Positions 1 through 11,372 of a stretch of 64,000 bases of DNA are shown here, in pieces. The stretch spans positions 46,604,986 through 46,668,985 of the forward strand of contig NC_037682.1 of the NCBI RefSeq assembly GCF_003255815.1, in the 5' to 3' direction. The position numbers were made by a program, and so were the translations under genes. A model generated the notes under the pieces. That model did no database searches. It was given only the letters and a program-made list of their open reading frames with translations, and was not told where the DNA came from. Position 1 is the first letter of the stretch. Each line of letters begins with the position of its first letter. Origin of the DNA: Theropithecus gelada. Its lineage: Eukaryota > Chordata > Mammalia > Primates > Cercopithecidae.

Positions 1-773
1 ATTAAATCACAGGATGTGTTCCTGATTCTTCCCCTTCCCTATCCTCCTTTCCCCATTCCCTTACAGGCTTCCCCTGAGAGCACTCCTTAATAAATCACAG
101 GCACATGAATCCCCACCTCAGATTCTGCTTCTGGAGAATGTGGCCTGAAATTACAAAAGGGATCTCAATTTCAATATGGGCACGAAGTTTAAGTGAAGCT
201 TAAATTGAAGTAATGATCATTTGAAAGTTATCTTCTGGACCAGGGATTACCCGGTCCTCCCTGTGACTGAAATCACATGGCACAGTTTTTAAAATGCCAT
301 TTCCCAGCTCCTGTCCTAGATCTCCTTAACCAAAATTCCAGAAGTCTGACTTAGGAGTCTCTTCTTTAAGTTGTAATATTTCTGATGATGGAGGTTTTGG
401 AACCCATTGGTTTAGACAACTCAGTTGTATTGGATGGTTTAGATATACCTGTATATGAACCTGTATATGAACCTCTGTATGAACTTGTGGGAGGGATATG
501 CAAAATGAAATTTTGAGGTCCCTGCCAATATTACAAGTCTATGGTTCAGTTAACAATTCATCACAAATCAATCTCTTAATTGAAAAAGTGATTTTGATTT
601 TAAACCAGGCATAGCATGATTATTTATTACAAATGTAATTTAATGTGACTTTCTGAAATTCTGACATGAAAATTTTTGAATATGGTACTTGTTTAATTGA
701 TTACATTTTATAAAATGGTAACAATTGTTTTTATTACTAAGTTAAACATGTTACTATATTAGTGGAATAGACT
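1..773. other. Unassigned AT-rich intergenic sequence
   Basis: I recognise no gene or repeat family here. A short imperfect tandem of ACCTGTATATGA-like units lies near 448-482. The stretch at 540-760 is very AT-rich and could hide a decayed LINE. Confidence 0.4.
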
Positions 774-1160
774 AGGTTACACTCTTGCAACAGTTGGAGT
801 AGACCGTTACACTGTTGCAACAAATGATACCAAAATCTCAGTGATTTAACACAGTGGAGGTTAAACTCCTGTTCATACAAAGTTTACAGCATGTCTGGAC
901 AACTCCCCAGGGCAGCTGTCCTCCACATCCACCACTCAGCAGTGCAAGCAGCTTCCATTCTGAGGCACCTCCATCTTGACAGGAGGCTTAAAGTTCATTG
1001 TGGGGAAAAAAAAATTCACACTGGAAATTAAATGCTGCAGCTCTGAGGCAACTCGGATCATCTCCATTGATCACATGGATCACTGCCCATTAACCAGAAT
1101 TAGTCGTATTATCCTACAATAACTGCAAGCCAAAGAAGGGTAATTCTGCTGTATGTTCAG
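774..1160. repeat. Probable old LTR/DNA-element fragment, unclassified
   Basis: The text around ATACCAAAATCTCAGTGATTTAACAC resembles the class of old interspersed elements with 'aaaactta(g)tggcttaaaacaac' ends. I could not fix the family. A roughly 30-bp spaced imperfect duplication (GTTACACTCTTGCAACA / GTTACACTGTTGCAACA) lies at about 775-823. Confidence 0.3.
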
Positions 1161-1252
1161 AATAAGAAGACTGCATACTGGGGAGATTAGCAATGTCAAC
1201 AGTTATTAAATAAAATGTGGAAGATTCATGAAAGTCAAAAAATCAATTTTAT

Positions 1253-1314
1253 CTGTGTGTGTGCATGTGTGTGCATGCACATGTATACATACACACATAT
1301 ACACACACACATGC
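1253..1314. repeat. TG/CA-type compound microsatellite
   Basis: Alternating TGTGTG, CATGCACATG, ATACACACAT and ACACACACAC tracts form interrupted purine-pyrimidine dinucleotide DNA. Confidence 0.8.
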
Positions 1315-1348
1315 CCCCACTGCTGTTGGTTTCGGGTTTATTTTCTTT

Positions 1349-1711
1349 TTTTTCTTTTTATTTATTTATTTTTATTATTATTATACTTTAAGTTCTAGGG
1401 TACATGTGCATAATGTGCAGGTTTGTTACATATGTATACTTGTGCCATGTTGGTGTGCTGCACCCATCAACTCGTCAGCACCCATCAGCTCGTCATTTAC
1501 ATCAGGTATAACTCCCAGTGCAATCCCTCCCCCCTCCCCCCTCCCCATGATAGGCCCTGGTGTGTAATGTTCCCCTTCCCGAGTCCAAGTGATCTCATTG
1601 TTCAGTTCCCACCTATGAGTGAGAACATGCGGTGTTTGGTTTTCTGTTCTTGTGATAGTTTGCTAAGAATGATGGTTTCCAGCTGCATCCATGTCCCTAC
1701 AAAGGACACAA
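1349..1711 (-). mobile_element. 5'-truncated L1 (primate L1PA-type 3' end)
   Basis: This is the reverse complement of an L1 3' end. A T-rich tail at 1349-1385 is followed by 'tactttaagttctagggtacatg' (the L1 3' UTR) and sequence resembling the end of ORF2/3' UTR. A perfect 21-bp target-site duplication flanks it at 1328-1348 and 1712-1732, so the copy is a simple, fairly recent target-primed insertion truncated to about 360 bp. Confidence 0.9.
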
Positions 1712-1756
1712 GGTTTCGGGTTTATTTTCTTTGAGTCATTGACAATACAAATTCGT

Positions 1757-2056
1757 GGCTGAAGGTGGTGGCTCATGTCTATAATCCCAGCACTTTGGGA
1801 GGCCAAGGCAGGCAGATCATCTGAGGCCAGGAGTTCGAGACCAGCCTAGCCAACATGGTGAAACCCCTTCTGTACTAAAAATACAAAAATTAGCCAGGCA
1901 CGGTGGTGCAGTGCATGCCTGTAGTCCCAGCTACTTGGGAGGCTGAGACATGAGAATTGCTTGAACCCAGGAGGTGTAGGTTGCAGTGATCTGAGATTGT
2001 GCCACTGCACTCCAGCTAGGGGAACAGAGTGTGAGCCTCTGTCTCAAACCAAAAAC
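1757..2056 (+). mobile_element. Alu (older, S/J-type)
   Basis: A full-length dimeric Alu runs from GGCTGAAGGTGGTGGCTCATG to a decayed tail at CTCTGTCTCAAACC. Many substitutions suggest an S or J subfamily. Confidence 0.9.
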
Positions 2057-3664
2057 ATCTTTTGAATAAAATTATTTTTCTTTTACAATTACCCATTCTC
2101 ATTGTAGAATGTTTTTTAAAATACATCAATATATACCGAAGAAAATTTAAAACCCTTGCAATCTCACCTCCAAAAGACAACCACGCATTATTTTTAATCA
2201 GTTAGAATCACAATATTTATGTTTATTTGTACTATGCTCGGTCTCCTTATCAATAAACACAAATTCCATTTTTAATTCCTATTTGCTAATGATCATTGAT
2301 TATGATTTCTGGCAAGGCACTTCTCTCTGGGTCTCAGTTACTCCGTCACTAAAATAGGTATGTTAGAAAAGATCATCTCTAAAATACCTTCCAGCTCTGG
2401 TGATTGTGTATATATGCCACTTCTGATGCTTGTACATGTTCTTCTGTCTCCTTTCGTCTTTCCCATAGGCCACACTCAGGACCATTTGTACTTCAAGAAT
2501 AAAAACCTTGAACCAGATTCCCTTGTAGTCCACTTTCAGGACGCAGAACAGCTCCTGTCTGTCAAGGTGATGTCCAGAAACCTCAGCTGCTTTCACTGTG
2601 ATGTACAAATCCCCTTAGGTCCCTGAGTCTCTGGCCAAAATCATTGTTACATATTCTTGCCAAACCACAGTATCATTACTGTGAATTGATGAATCTTAGA
2701 ATCTCTGGTTAGAAAAGAATATTGGAGGCCGTTTATTCCAATAAAAGGTATGCTCCTAAAACAAGGACTTTTTTTGTTCACAGCTGTATATCTGTCACTC
2801 TGGAAAGTTTCTGGAACATAGTAAGTACTCAACAAATATTTGCTTGTTTGAATAACCTTATCACTCCATTTTATAGAATTCTCAAAAAGGACTCATGCAG
2901 AATCTGCTTCTACAAGTCTAGCAATTGAGAGCTGATTGCTCCTAAAATAACCCATTCCATGGTTTCACTGAGAGGCAGGTATGACTAGAGGAGGGCAGCA
3001 TTATACTCGATATATCCTCTACCCCAGCTACCGAGTCAAGAACTGAGGGGCAAGGGTGGCATGCCAAATGAGCAAAAGTCATCTCTGAAAGGGAAAATGC
3101 AAGACTCAGAAACAATAGCCTTCAATTTGTAGGCTGTATTTTACCTTACAGTATATTTAGGTCCATTTTTATCCTAACTTGTGGGGTTAGACAGAAGCGG
3201 GATTTATTAAATTCAGTTACGTAATGGCAGATCCTTTTTGCAAGTTTTACATATGGCACCAGAGGGCGCACTTGTTGCTTAAATCATCACATCTGCAGCC
3301 TCTGAGATGCAGGACTTGAATAAATAATCAGAGACATTTAGGTCCTATCACTGGACCTTCCTACAACAAAGTTATGACACCAAAAGAAATATTACAGAGC
3401 AAAGTCGATTCTCGGAGAACATCATATCTAGTAAGAGAGGTGGAGAGAAAGCCCTCTTTTACCACTTACTAGGGAGCCAGCAGAGAGCCAGAGGCCGCAG
3501 ACATGGAGCAGAGTATTATGGCTTCTAGGTGAAGGGGTCCCAGGGCCTTGCTCACCTGGATTTAGAGTCAGAGAGAAGTTACCTGTAGGCGCTACCTTGC
3601 TCTCCAAATCTCTGGCAGTCTCCTTGTAAACTGTCGGGGCTAGAAGAAGCTGCAAGGGCGTCAG
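2057..3664. other. Intergenic sequence with weak MIR/L2 traces
   Basis: A MIR-like piece (GGGTCTCAGTTACTCCGTC...) lies near 2325-2400, and an L2/MIR 3' end (GGAACATAGTAAGTACTCAACAAATATTTG) near 2812-2845. The rest, including short open frames of fewer than 90 codons, shows no coding signal. Confidence 0.45.
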
Positions 3665-3785
3665 CCATGCCTCCACTCTTCTATTTTACACATGGGGAAA
3701 CTGAGGCCCAGAGAAAACTTAGTCATTTGACTTTGGGCAAGTAATTATTATCTAGTTGCAAAGCCTGGAATAAAACCCAGGAGAT
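3665..3785 (-). repeat. MIR fragment
   Basis: CATGGGGAAACTGAGGCCCAGAGA followed by a degenerate 'gggcaagtaattatt' and 'taaaacccag' is the antisense MIR core. Confidence 0.7.
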
Positions 3786-5059
3786 TATTTCACTGACTAT
3801 TTAATTGTTCGGCTTGTTGGAAGTTGTCTGTAGAAAGAACCGTTTGGATTCAGGACAACCTAAACTCTATTGATGACTAAGACTGGTCTTTGCAGAAGAG
3901 GTTATTTAGTGTGATATCTTCACTGAAAAGAGAGGAAGGAGGGTGGGAAGGAAGGAAGAAGGAAGGGAGGAAGGGAGGAAAAAATGAGTTTTCTGATGGT
4001 CTTTGTATCCAGGCAGCTTCTGTTGCTGCTTTGTCTTCCTAGCAACTGCAGCTATGCTGCATTGTTTGAAGTATTCATTTTGTTCAAAGATGAAGGATAA
4101 ACTCCCAAAACAAAAGACAGTTTTTCCAAGGACTGAGATAAATTATAAGTCAAGGACAAAAGAGTCAAGGGTGAGCAATCCCTCAAAAACCATTCGCAGA
4201 ACAATTAACCATTGTCAATAGCACAACTCATTTCTGAAGTGCAGACTTGGAGTCTTGGAAGCCAGAACTAGAAAGGGCCTTGGAATCATCACATTAAAAT
4301 TACTCACTTTACAAATGAAGAATGCATGGTTCAGAGCAGAAGGGACAAGATCATAACTCAAATGCTTGCAGGGGCCAAGGAAATTAAGCAAGCTAGGGTC
4401 AGATAAGAGATACTTTTTAGATATATTACAGGAAATGTGTGACTTCCCCTTTAAGAAAAACAACAGAGTAAACATTTGATAAGTGGCAAATAGCACATGC
4501 CCTCAGTGATGGAGGCAAGAATGGGCACTGTGGCAACCTGGACTTGCTCTGCCTCAGAGGATCTACTGTTATCCAGCTCCATTTGGTCACTGTCACATAG
4601 AGATGTGAGCCTGAAGTTGCCAGACTTTATTTTTTTTTAATATGGATTTATATTTGAAATGCTCCAATTTTTTCTATAGTGGCCACCAATCTGAATTCAT
4701 TGCAGGCCAAACAGGGCCCTACTAGAGTCTGGAGTCAGCCTCAGGTTTGTAGTCTGCACCCTCTGGCTCAGGGTACTGTGGAGTGACAGGGAAGAAGCCC
4801 TCTGGGAAGCCTTGGGCTTGGGTTTCAGCTCAGGCATCCACTTGGCTTGTGACCTCCAGAAGCCACTTCTCTCAGCCTTCCGTTTTCTCACCTGAACTGT
4901 GAGAGAGATGAAGCAGGGGATCTGTACGGTTTGATCTGACAGTCTCTGGGTTTCTAACAGCCTCTGCAGATGGAGACTCTAAATTAGCCAGGCATTGTGG
5001 GAAAATAATGGGATCTGGAGACAAAAGGTCCAGCAAACTCCTATATCTCTCCACGTCCC
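3786..5059. other. Unassigned intergenic sequence with a GGAA-rich purine tract
   Basis: A GGAA/GGGA purine run covers about 3930-3982. A MIR-like piece is possible near 4850-4960. No gene is supported. Confidence 0.4.
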
Positions 5060-5440
5060 TACCCTACTGGAACTTCAAACTCCACATTTCCAAAACGGAG
5101 CTTAGCTTATCCTCTTTCCAAATGGCTCCTCTGCTAGTCTTCTTCACAGCGGATGGCACCACCCCTCACCCAGCTGCCAAGCTCAAAATTCTCGCTTTCA
5201 TCCTGAAGTTCTCCCTCCCCCTCTACCCTCATCCAATCACTAAATCCTATCAATTCCATTTCTTACCACTCTACGCTGTTCACTTCGTTTCATCTGCAGC
5301 ACCATCCTTCTAATCCAGGCAACCATGTCTTCACTGGAACCACCGCATCAGCCCCTGACTGTCTCCTTCTCTTCATTCTTAGCCCCCTCCAGTTTATTCT
5401 TCATGTTGCAGTCAAAGTTGCCCTTTTAAAATTATGATAA
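5060..5440 (+). repeat. L2 LINE, upstream half
   Basis: The sequence fits sense L2, including AGCCCCCTCCAGTTTATTCTTCATG and CAGTCAAAGTTGCCCTTTTAAAA. It resumes at about 6245 after a nested L1/Alu insertion. Confidence 0.65.
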
Positions 5441-5792
5441 AAATTTATCTTCATGTGGAGGTCTCCTTTTTTATTTGTATAAATGTAAGGGGTGCAAGTG
5501 CAATTTTGTTTCATGGCTCTATGGCATAGTGGCAGTGAAGTCTGGGTTTCTAGAGTATCCATCGCCCGAATAATGTACACTCTACTCATTAAGTAATTTC
5601 ACATCCTCCACCTTCTCCCACCCCCTTCACCCTTTCAAGTCTCCAATGTCTATCACTCCACACTCTATGTCCATGTGTACACATTATTTAGCTCCCACTT
5701 ATAAATGAGAACATGTGGTATTTGTCTTTGTTTCCGAATTGTTTCACTTAAGATAATGGCCCCCATCCGGGTCTATCCATTTTGCTGCAAAA
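5441..5792 (-). mobile_element. L1 3' end, antisense part of an inverted copy
   Basis: A short T-rich end near 5466-5475 is followed by antisense L1 3' UTR text (GGGGTGCAAGTGCAATTTTGTT... TAGCTCCCACTTATAAATGAGAACATG... TTTTGCTGCAAAA). It abuts a sense-orientation ORF2 piece. Confidence 0.8.
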
Positions 5793-6240
5793 TAATTAAA
5801 GTGGACCCCTATCTCTCACCATATTTAAACGTTAACTCAAAATGGATTAAAACCTATAATGCCAGTGCTTTGGGAGGCCAAAGCAACAGGATCACTTGAG
5901 GCCAGGAGTTCAAGACCAGCCAGAACAACATAGCAAGACCCCATCTCTACAAAAAATCAAATCAAATAAAAATTAGCTGGGTATGGTGGTGCACACCTGC
6001 ATCCTAGCTACTTGGGAGCTACTTGGGAGGCTGAGACAGGAGGATTGCTTGAGCCTCAGGAGTCTGAGGCTACAGTGACCTATGAATGCCACTGCACTCC
6101 AGCCTGAGTGACAGAGTGAGAACCCTGTCTCCTAAAAAAAGAATTAAAGACTTAAATGTAAGACCTGAAACTATTAACATACTTGAAGAAAACATAGGAA
6201 AACTCTCTCTTCTAGACATTGGTCTGGGCAAAGAGCTGCC
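5793..6240 (+). mobile_element. L1 ORF2 C-terminal fragment, sense part, split by Alu
   Basis: Both sides of an internal Alu encode the late ORF2 protein region: DPYLSPY...NSKWIK before it (5805-5850) and DLNVRPETINILEEN after it (6148-6195). The two sides are continuous if the Alu is removed. Orientation is opposite to the adjoining 5441-5792 piece, as expected for a 5'-inverted L1. Confidence 0.8.
5853..6142 (+). mobile_element. Alu nested in L1, 5'-truncated
   Basis: It starts inside the left arm at CCTATAATGCCAGTGCTTTGG. It contains a local duplication (GCTACTTGGGAGCTACTTGGGAGG, about 6007-6031) and ends at TGTCTCCTAAAAAAAG. Short ATTAAA repeats flank it. Confidence 0.9.
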
Positions 6241-6244
6241 TTTA

Positions 6245-6510
6245 CAAAACACAAGTTTCCAGCTTCCCATCTTTCTGTGGTTGCCTTCAAGATGAAATCC
6301 AGACTCCTTGGCATGAACCCTTGGGTTTTCTGGCCTTTGCTCATACTCTAGCCTTTTCTCTTGCCACTCACCTGCAGTTGGTGAACTTTTGGAGAGCAGA
6401 AATATAGGTTATTCACCAGCGAGTGCCCAGAACCTAGCACAGTATCTGACCCCTGAAAGCCACGTGCCATTTGACGAATGAATGAAAGAATGAGTGAGTC
6501 AATCTATGAA
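6245..6510 (+). repeat. L2 LINE, 3' half
   Basis: AAGATGAAATCCAGACTCCTTGGCATG, CTCTTGCCACTCACCTGC and the terminal 'gacgaatgaatgaaagaatgag' are sense L2. It continues the element broken at about 5440. Confidence 0.75.
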
Positions 6511-6699
6511 TCTAAGGACTCTACCATTTACTAGGTATGTGACCCTGGAATGTGCATGCTCTCTTTCTCTACCTGTAAATAGAGAAAGCTCATTATACCT
6601 CTTAAGGTATAATGCCTATCCTTACTGGCCATTGTAAGGAGCAACTTAGACAAGAGGTGTTATGAGCTTTAGAACCTGTAGAAGCAGAATTAAACATTA

Positions 6700-6880
6700 G
6701 TTGCTACATACCCTATCTGTGCTTCAGTTTCCTGACTCAGTACCTGCCTCATTAGTCATAAAGCAAGAATTAAATGAGTCAATATATGTACATACTTTGA
6801 AGAGTACCTGGCATATAGTAAGTAGTTATTAAACAAATAAATGTGTGTTTATGTGTAATGATAATGATGACAGTGATGAC
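6700..6880 (+). repeat. MIR
   Basis: GCTTCAGTTTCCTGACTC, AAGAATTAAATGAGTCAATATATG and ACCTGGCATATAGTAAGTAG follow the MIR consensus order. Confidence 0.75.
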
Positions 6881-7549
6881 TGATCCTTTCAACCCTCTGA
6901 GGTGCCAGGTGTAGTGCACATTTGCTCCTTTGGGGCTGCTTTCTTGGTTAACAGCCTCCTGATTTCCTTTAGGATGAAGCCTTGGATGAAGTTTTGATAT
7001 GATATCAACTAAGATGTGCCCTTCTCTAGCCAGTGGGGTGAGGCCACAATTGGAACTCAGCCAAAATTGAGTGGTGGGAAGGAAGAAGAAAAGTGAGTTG
7101 CTCCATACATCCTTGTAGTGACATCTGGATGTGACTGTGGAGATGTTCCTAACCCTGCAAACTTCTGGAGCTTCTCCACATCCACCTTTCCAAGCCTGGT
7201 TCTTCAGTCTCCTCTTCCATTCATGAGCCTCCTTATGGCCTTCCAGTAAATTCCCCTTCACCTAAATCGGCCAATAGTCATTTCTGTGGCCTGTTGCCAA
7301 AGACCCCTGACCATGCCTGCTCCAGGGTCAGGAGAGTTTTCAGCCATTAACTCACTGTGTGACCCCAGACAAGAGATTTCCTCTCCCTGTGCCCCAGTAT
7401 CCTCCTCTAAAAGTTGGGGTCCTTGACCAGGCTAGTTGTTTCTAACCCTGGCCAATCACCTGTCAACAGAATCATCTGGAGAACTTATTTTATTTAACAT
7501 TGAGCTTCACCTCAATCCCACTGAATTAAATTTTCCAGGGGTAGGAGCT
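6881..7549. other. Intergenic sequence with one MIR piece
   Basis: A MIR fragment is visible at about 7345-7420 (CACTGTGTGACCCCAGACAAG... CTCCCTGTGCCCCAG). The 160-codon open frame on the - strand at 6779-7261 runs through a MIR and has no recognisable domain. Confidence 0.45.
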
Positions 7550-7561
7550 TCAGAATCCATA

Positions 7562-7862
7562 CTTTTTTTTTCTTTTTTGAGACTGAGTCTCACTCTATTG
7601 CCTAGGCTGGAGTGCAGGGGCGCAATCTCGGCTCACTGCAACCTCCACCTCTTGGGCTCAAGTGATTCTTGTGCCTCAGCCTCTCAAGTAGCTGGGATTA
7701 CAGGCACCTGCCACCACACCTGGCTAATTTTTTTGTATTTTTAGTAGAGGTGGGGTTTCACCATGTTAGCCAGGCTGGTCTTGAACTCCTGACCTCAAGT
7801 GATCCACCCGCCTTGGCCTCCCAAAGTGCTAGGATTATAGGCATGAGCCACCGCACCCGGCC
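7562..7862 (-). mobile_element. Alu (S-type)
   Basis: An antisense Alu runs from the T run and GAGACTGAGTCTCACTC to CACCGCACCCGGCC. The target-site duplication is imperfect: CAGAATCCATA at 7551-7561 and CAGAATTCATA at 7863-7873. Confidence 0.95.
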
Positions 7863-7889
7863 CAGAATTCATAGTTTTTAATAGTTCAC

Positions 7890-8335
7890 CCAGATGATTC
7901 TGAGATACAGCTGGGATGCACCGGGCTCCTCTCCTACCCTGTCTCTCGCTCTGTTCTCCTGCTGTGCCTAGAAGAGAATGTTCTGCCCAGGAAATCCTTC
8001 TCCTACTCTGAGTGGCTCATTCCTTCTTGCAACTCAAGTCTCTGTTCAAATGGTATCTCCTCCAAAACACCTCCAAATACCCAGTTGAAAATGGCAACTC
8101 TCCACCTTCACTCTCCATCACCCACCTTCTTTTCTTTTTCTTCATTGCATTTTTCATTGTCTGAAATCATCCTTTTATCTGTTATTTTAACCTGGCTTAT
8201 TGTCAGCGTGTCCCCACCAGAATGCGAGTTCCGTGATAGCAGGGAAGTTGATTGCCTTGTTCTCTACTACGTTATCCAGTTTTTGAAACAGAAGCTGGCT
8301 CAGAGTAGGCCCACAATAAAATATTTGTTATTTAA
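7890..8335 (+). repeat. L2 LINE 3' region
   Basis: The order CTCAAGTCTCTGTTCAAATGG, TTGCATTTTTCATTGTCTGAAATC, CCACCAGAATGCGAGTTCCG and CTCAGAGTAGGCCCACAATAAAATATTTG matches sense L2. Confidence 0.8.
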
Positions 8336-9072
8336 TTTGCTTTGCAAGAGCTCAGAACCATAATCATGGAGGAGACAAAGCTGTGATGCTCACTCCTCCT
8401 GACCAAGTGTTTCTGATATTTCTTCCTGGGATCAGCAGCCAGGTGACCTTGCCCTTCACCTTGAGCTGACTGGTATCTGTAGCCCCCAGGGGCTTGTCCC
8501 AGATCTGTGGCCAGCCCCTACAGGAAGATCACATGACACCGCACCAGCCCCCAACACACACAGACACACACACCCCAGCAAATGGTCTCAGCTAAGGTTC
8601 TCTGAGACACCTCGCTGATGTCCTTGGCTTTTTACTCTTCAGGCTTGCAGCCAGGAAATACAACCCCAGAGATGAGCTCTTAGGAGCACCAGGACGTCAT
8701 CTCTCTTTAAATCAGTTGTTTCACAAAAGAAGCTCTGTTCTTTATTTTCCCATCTCCATCCCAATAGCATATGCTCTAAATCCCAAATCCTTGAGATATG
8801 GCACTTGGGCACTATTCCTAGACCCCTAAAGGGATTACCTTTGCTGATTTAGGTAAGGGGATAATATCCAGCTTTTGCTGAGAGAATCCACCACAATTAG
8901 GTTCATGAATTCCCATTTGCTCATTTGTTCTAACGATGAGACTAAGGTCTCTGGCTGCATAAACCCCTAAAGGTCTAACATCAGGAAAACCTCCTATAAG
9001 ACTTGCTTTTAGAGCTAAGTGCTAGAACTACCTCACATTTTTTATGGAGGTGAATGGGGGAAAAGAAGAAAA
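8336..9072. other. Unassigned intergenic sequence
   Basis: No gene or clear repeat is seen beyond a short ACACACAGACACACACACC tract near 8555-8575. Confidence 0.4.
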
Positions 9073-9377
9073 GGGCCAGGCACAGTGGTTCACACCTGTA
9101 ATCTCAGCACTTTGGGAGGCCAAGGCAGGCAGATCACACGGTCAGGAGTTCGAGACCAGCCTGGCCAACATGGTGAAACCCCATCTCTACTAAAAATACA
9201 AAAAAATTAGCTGGGTGTGGTGGCGTGCACCTGTAATCCCACTTACTCAGGAGGCTGGGGCAGGAGAATCGTTTGAACCCAGGAAGCAGAGGTTGTAGTG
9301 AGCTGAGATCGCACCATTGCACTTCAGCCTGGGCGACAAGGCGAGACTCTGTCTCAAAAAAAAAAAAAAAAAAAAGG
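9073..9377 (+). mobile_element. Alu with purine-rich tail
   Basis: A full-length Alu runs from GGCCAGGCACAGTGGTTCAC to an A run at 9356-9375. A G/A-rich tract to 9418 and a second A run at 9433-9446 follow. Confidence 0.95.
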
Positions 9378-9494
9378 GAAAAAAAAAGAGAAAAGAAAGA
9401 AGGAGGGAAGGGAAAGAGTAATATGAGCTTGCAAAAAAAAAAAAAAGTTACGTACTTTGCTACTTCAGATATACTAGTCTGTTTCTTCCCCTCT

Positions 9495-9960
9495 GAGATA
9501 ATTATTTCAGCATTCAACAAAAATGTATTGAGTACCTGCTATGTACCAGGCATTGTCCTGGACACTTAAGATATATCAATGAGCCAAACACATGAAGATG
9601 CCTGCCCTGTGGACCTTGTATTCCAGTAGGGAAAACAAAAAACAGATATTTAAAGAGTGAACATAAGAAATAGATAAACTACCTAATCTACAGCTCATAA
9701 ATAAATGTATATAAATAAATATGCCATAAGAAATATATAAAATGTGAGATAGATATTATAACATAGTTTATACAGAAATTATCCAGTACATTAGAAGGTA
9801 AAATGTTTCATTATAAAAGGAGAGACTGGGACTCCTGAAGGGAGCAGGAAAAGGCAGGCTCTGACATATTAGGCAGAGAAGTCAGGGGAAGCCTCACTGA
9901 GAAAATGACACTGGAACAAAAACTTGAAGGATATAAAGGCATTAGTTCTATGTAACAGAT
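9495..9960 (-). repeat. L2 LINE 3' region
   Basis: ATTCAACAAAAATGTATTGAGTACC, TGTACCAGGCATTGTCCTGG and AAGTCAGGGGAAGCCTCACTGAG are antisense L2. Confidence 0.8.
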
Positions 9961-10071
9961 TGTTTCTTTTTGGCATCCCAAGATGATCAGAACCAAATTT
10001 GAGGTTCAAGCACAGTACTCTAGAGGCCCCTGTGTTCTGTACATTTGTAGTCTTTTGTCCTTTGGAGAGGC

Positions 10072-10330
10072 AGGATAGGACAGTGGTCAAGGGTATCAGT
10101 TCTACTGTCAACCTGGATTCAAATACTGCCTCTACCACTTACCAGCTACATGACTTAGGGCATCATATTTCATTTCTCCGAGCCTGAGAGAAATGCTTCC
10201 CGAAGCTTCAACATGAAGATAATAATAGTACTTACCTCACATGGCTCTTTTAAGGATTAAATGAAAATAATGTACACAAATTCCTTTGCACACAGGAATA
10301 AACTCAATAAAAACCAGCTGTGATTATTGA
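10072..10330 (+). repeat. MIR, near full length
   Basis: The full MIR order is visible: AGGACAGTGGTCAAGGGTATC, CCTGGATTCAAATACTGCC, CACTTACCAGCTACATGAC, the core, then AACTCAATAAAAACCAGCTG. Confidence 0.9.
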
Positions 10331-10673
10331 GCTTTGGTCATGTCACTCAACGTTTATTTACATTTTCCTCGGTCCTGATTCTTTACCCTCACTGATATTT
10401 TAACATTGTTTTATAGATCCTGCTCCTGTGGTAAGCTACTTCAAATCTTTTGTGGATTGGGGTAAGTTATAAATAAGTAAGTAAATAAATAAAAATCTGG
10501 ATAGGGGGACATTTTCACTGAAGCAAAGCATTTCATTACCAAGACAGCGAATTGCAAGTGAGGCCAAAAGCAAGAAAGATGGACTCTAATCTCTAGCAGT
10601 CCACCAAGAACCACCAGGAAAACATTTTCTCTGGTTTCTCAGACCATCTTTTTCTCCCCATCTCCTCTTTCTT

Positions 10674-10974
10674 TTTTTTTTTTTTTTTTATTTGAGACGG
10701 AGTCTCGCTCTGTAGCCCAGGCTGGAATGCAGTGGCCGGATCTCAGCTCACTGCAAGCTCCGCCTCCCGGGTTCACGCCATTCTCCGGCCTCAGCCTCCC
10801 GAGTAGCTGGGACTACAGGCGCCCGCCACCTCGCCCGGCTAGTTTTTTGTATTTCTTAGTAGAGACGGGGTTTCACCGTGTTAGCCAGGATGGCCTCGAT
10901 CTCCTGACCTCGTGATCCGCCCGTCTCGGCCTCCCAAAGTGCTGGGATTACAGGCTTGAGCCACCGCGCCCGGC
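10674..10974 (-). mobile_element. AluY, Old World monkey lineage type
   Basis: It carries the cercopithecid-type diagnostics GGCCGGATCTCAGCTC, CCATTCTCCGGCCTCAG and CACCTCGCCCGGCTAG. A perfect 12-bp target-site duplication (CTCCTCTTTCTT) lies at 10662-10673 and 10975-10986. Low divergence suggests a recent insertion. Confidence 0.95.
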
Positions 10975-11194
10975 CTCCTCTTTCTTAAATCCCTCTTCTT
11001 CCCTCCATCAAGAAAGGGTAAATGAGTTACACAAAATGGCTCAAGGAGCCTCCTAAGTCCTCACAACCTCACAACTATTTCGTTGCCATGGGCCTCACAG
11101 GACTCTTCCTCATCAGAGAAGAGAAAGGAAATCAAAGCGGCCACTTTTCATGGGTTGACAGGTTGACATAAGTGAACAGAGTCAGAAAGAAGCT

Positions 11195-11372
11195 AGAATC
11201 TCGTTTTGTGAGCTCTGTGGCCTTGGGAAAGCCCCGTGGACCTTTCTGTGCCTCCCGTTCCTCTGTGGTAATAGCAGTCCCTCCTAAGGTGCTTTGGCGA
11301 TCAAAGGAGAAAATGCAAGGAAGCAACATGGATAGCTTATTTTTAAAGCCCTCAATAAATGCTAGATTTCCT
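11195..11372 (+). repeat. MIR
   Basis: TGTGAGCTCTGTGGCCTTGGGAAAG through CTCAATAAATGCTAG reads as a diverged MIR. Confidence 0.7.

Noticed and set aside
6779..7261. 160-codon frame on the - strand
   Set aside because: It crosses a MIR, has no recognisable motif and no splice or promoter context.
7436..7881. Open frames with peptides such as GVQW...SSWDYR
   Set aside because: These are translations of antisense Alu. The same peptide recurs at most Alus in the window (for example 9134, 10727, 23606, 39396, 45576, 48644, 52535).
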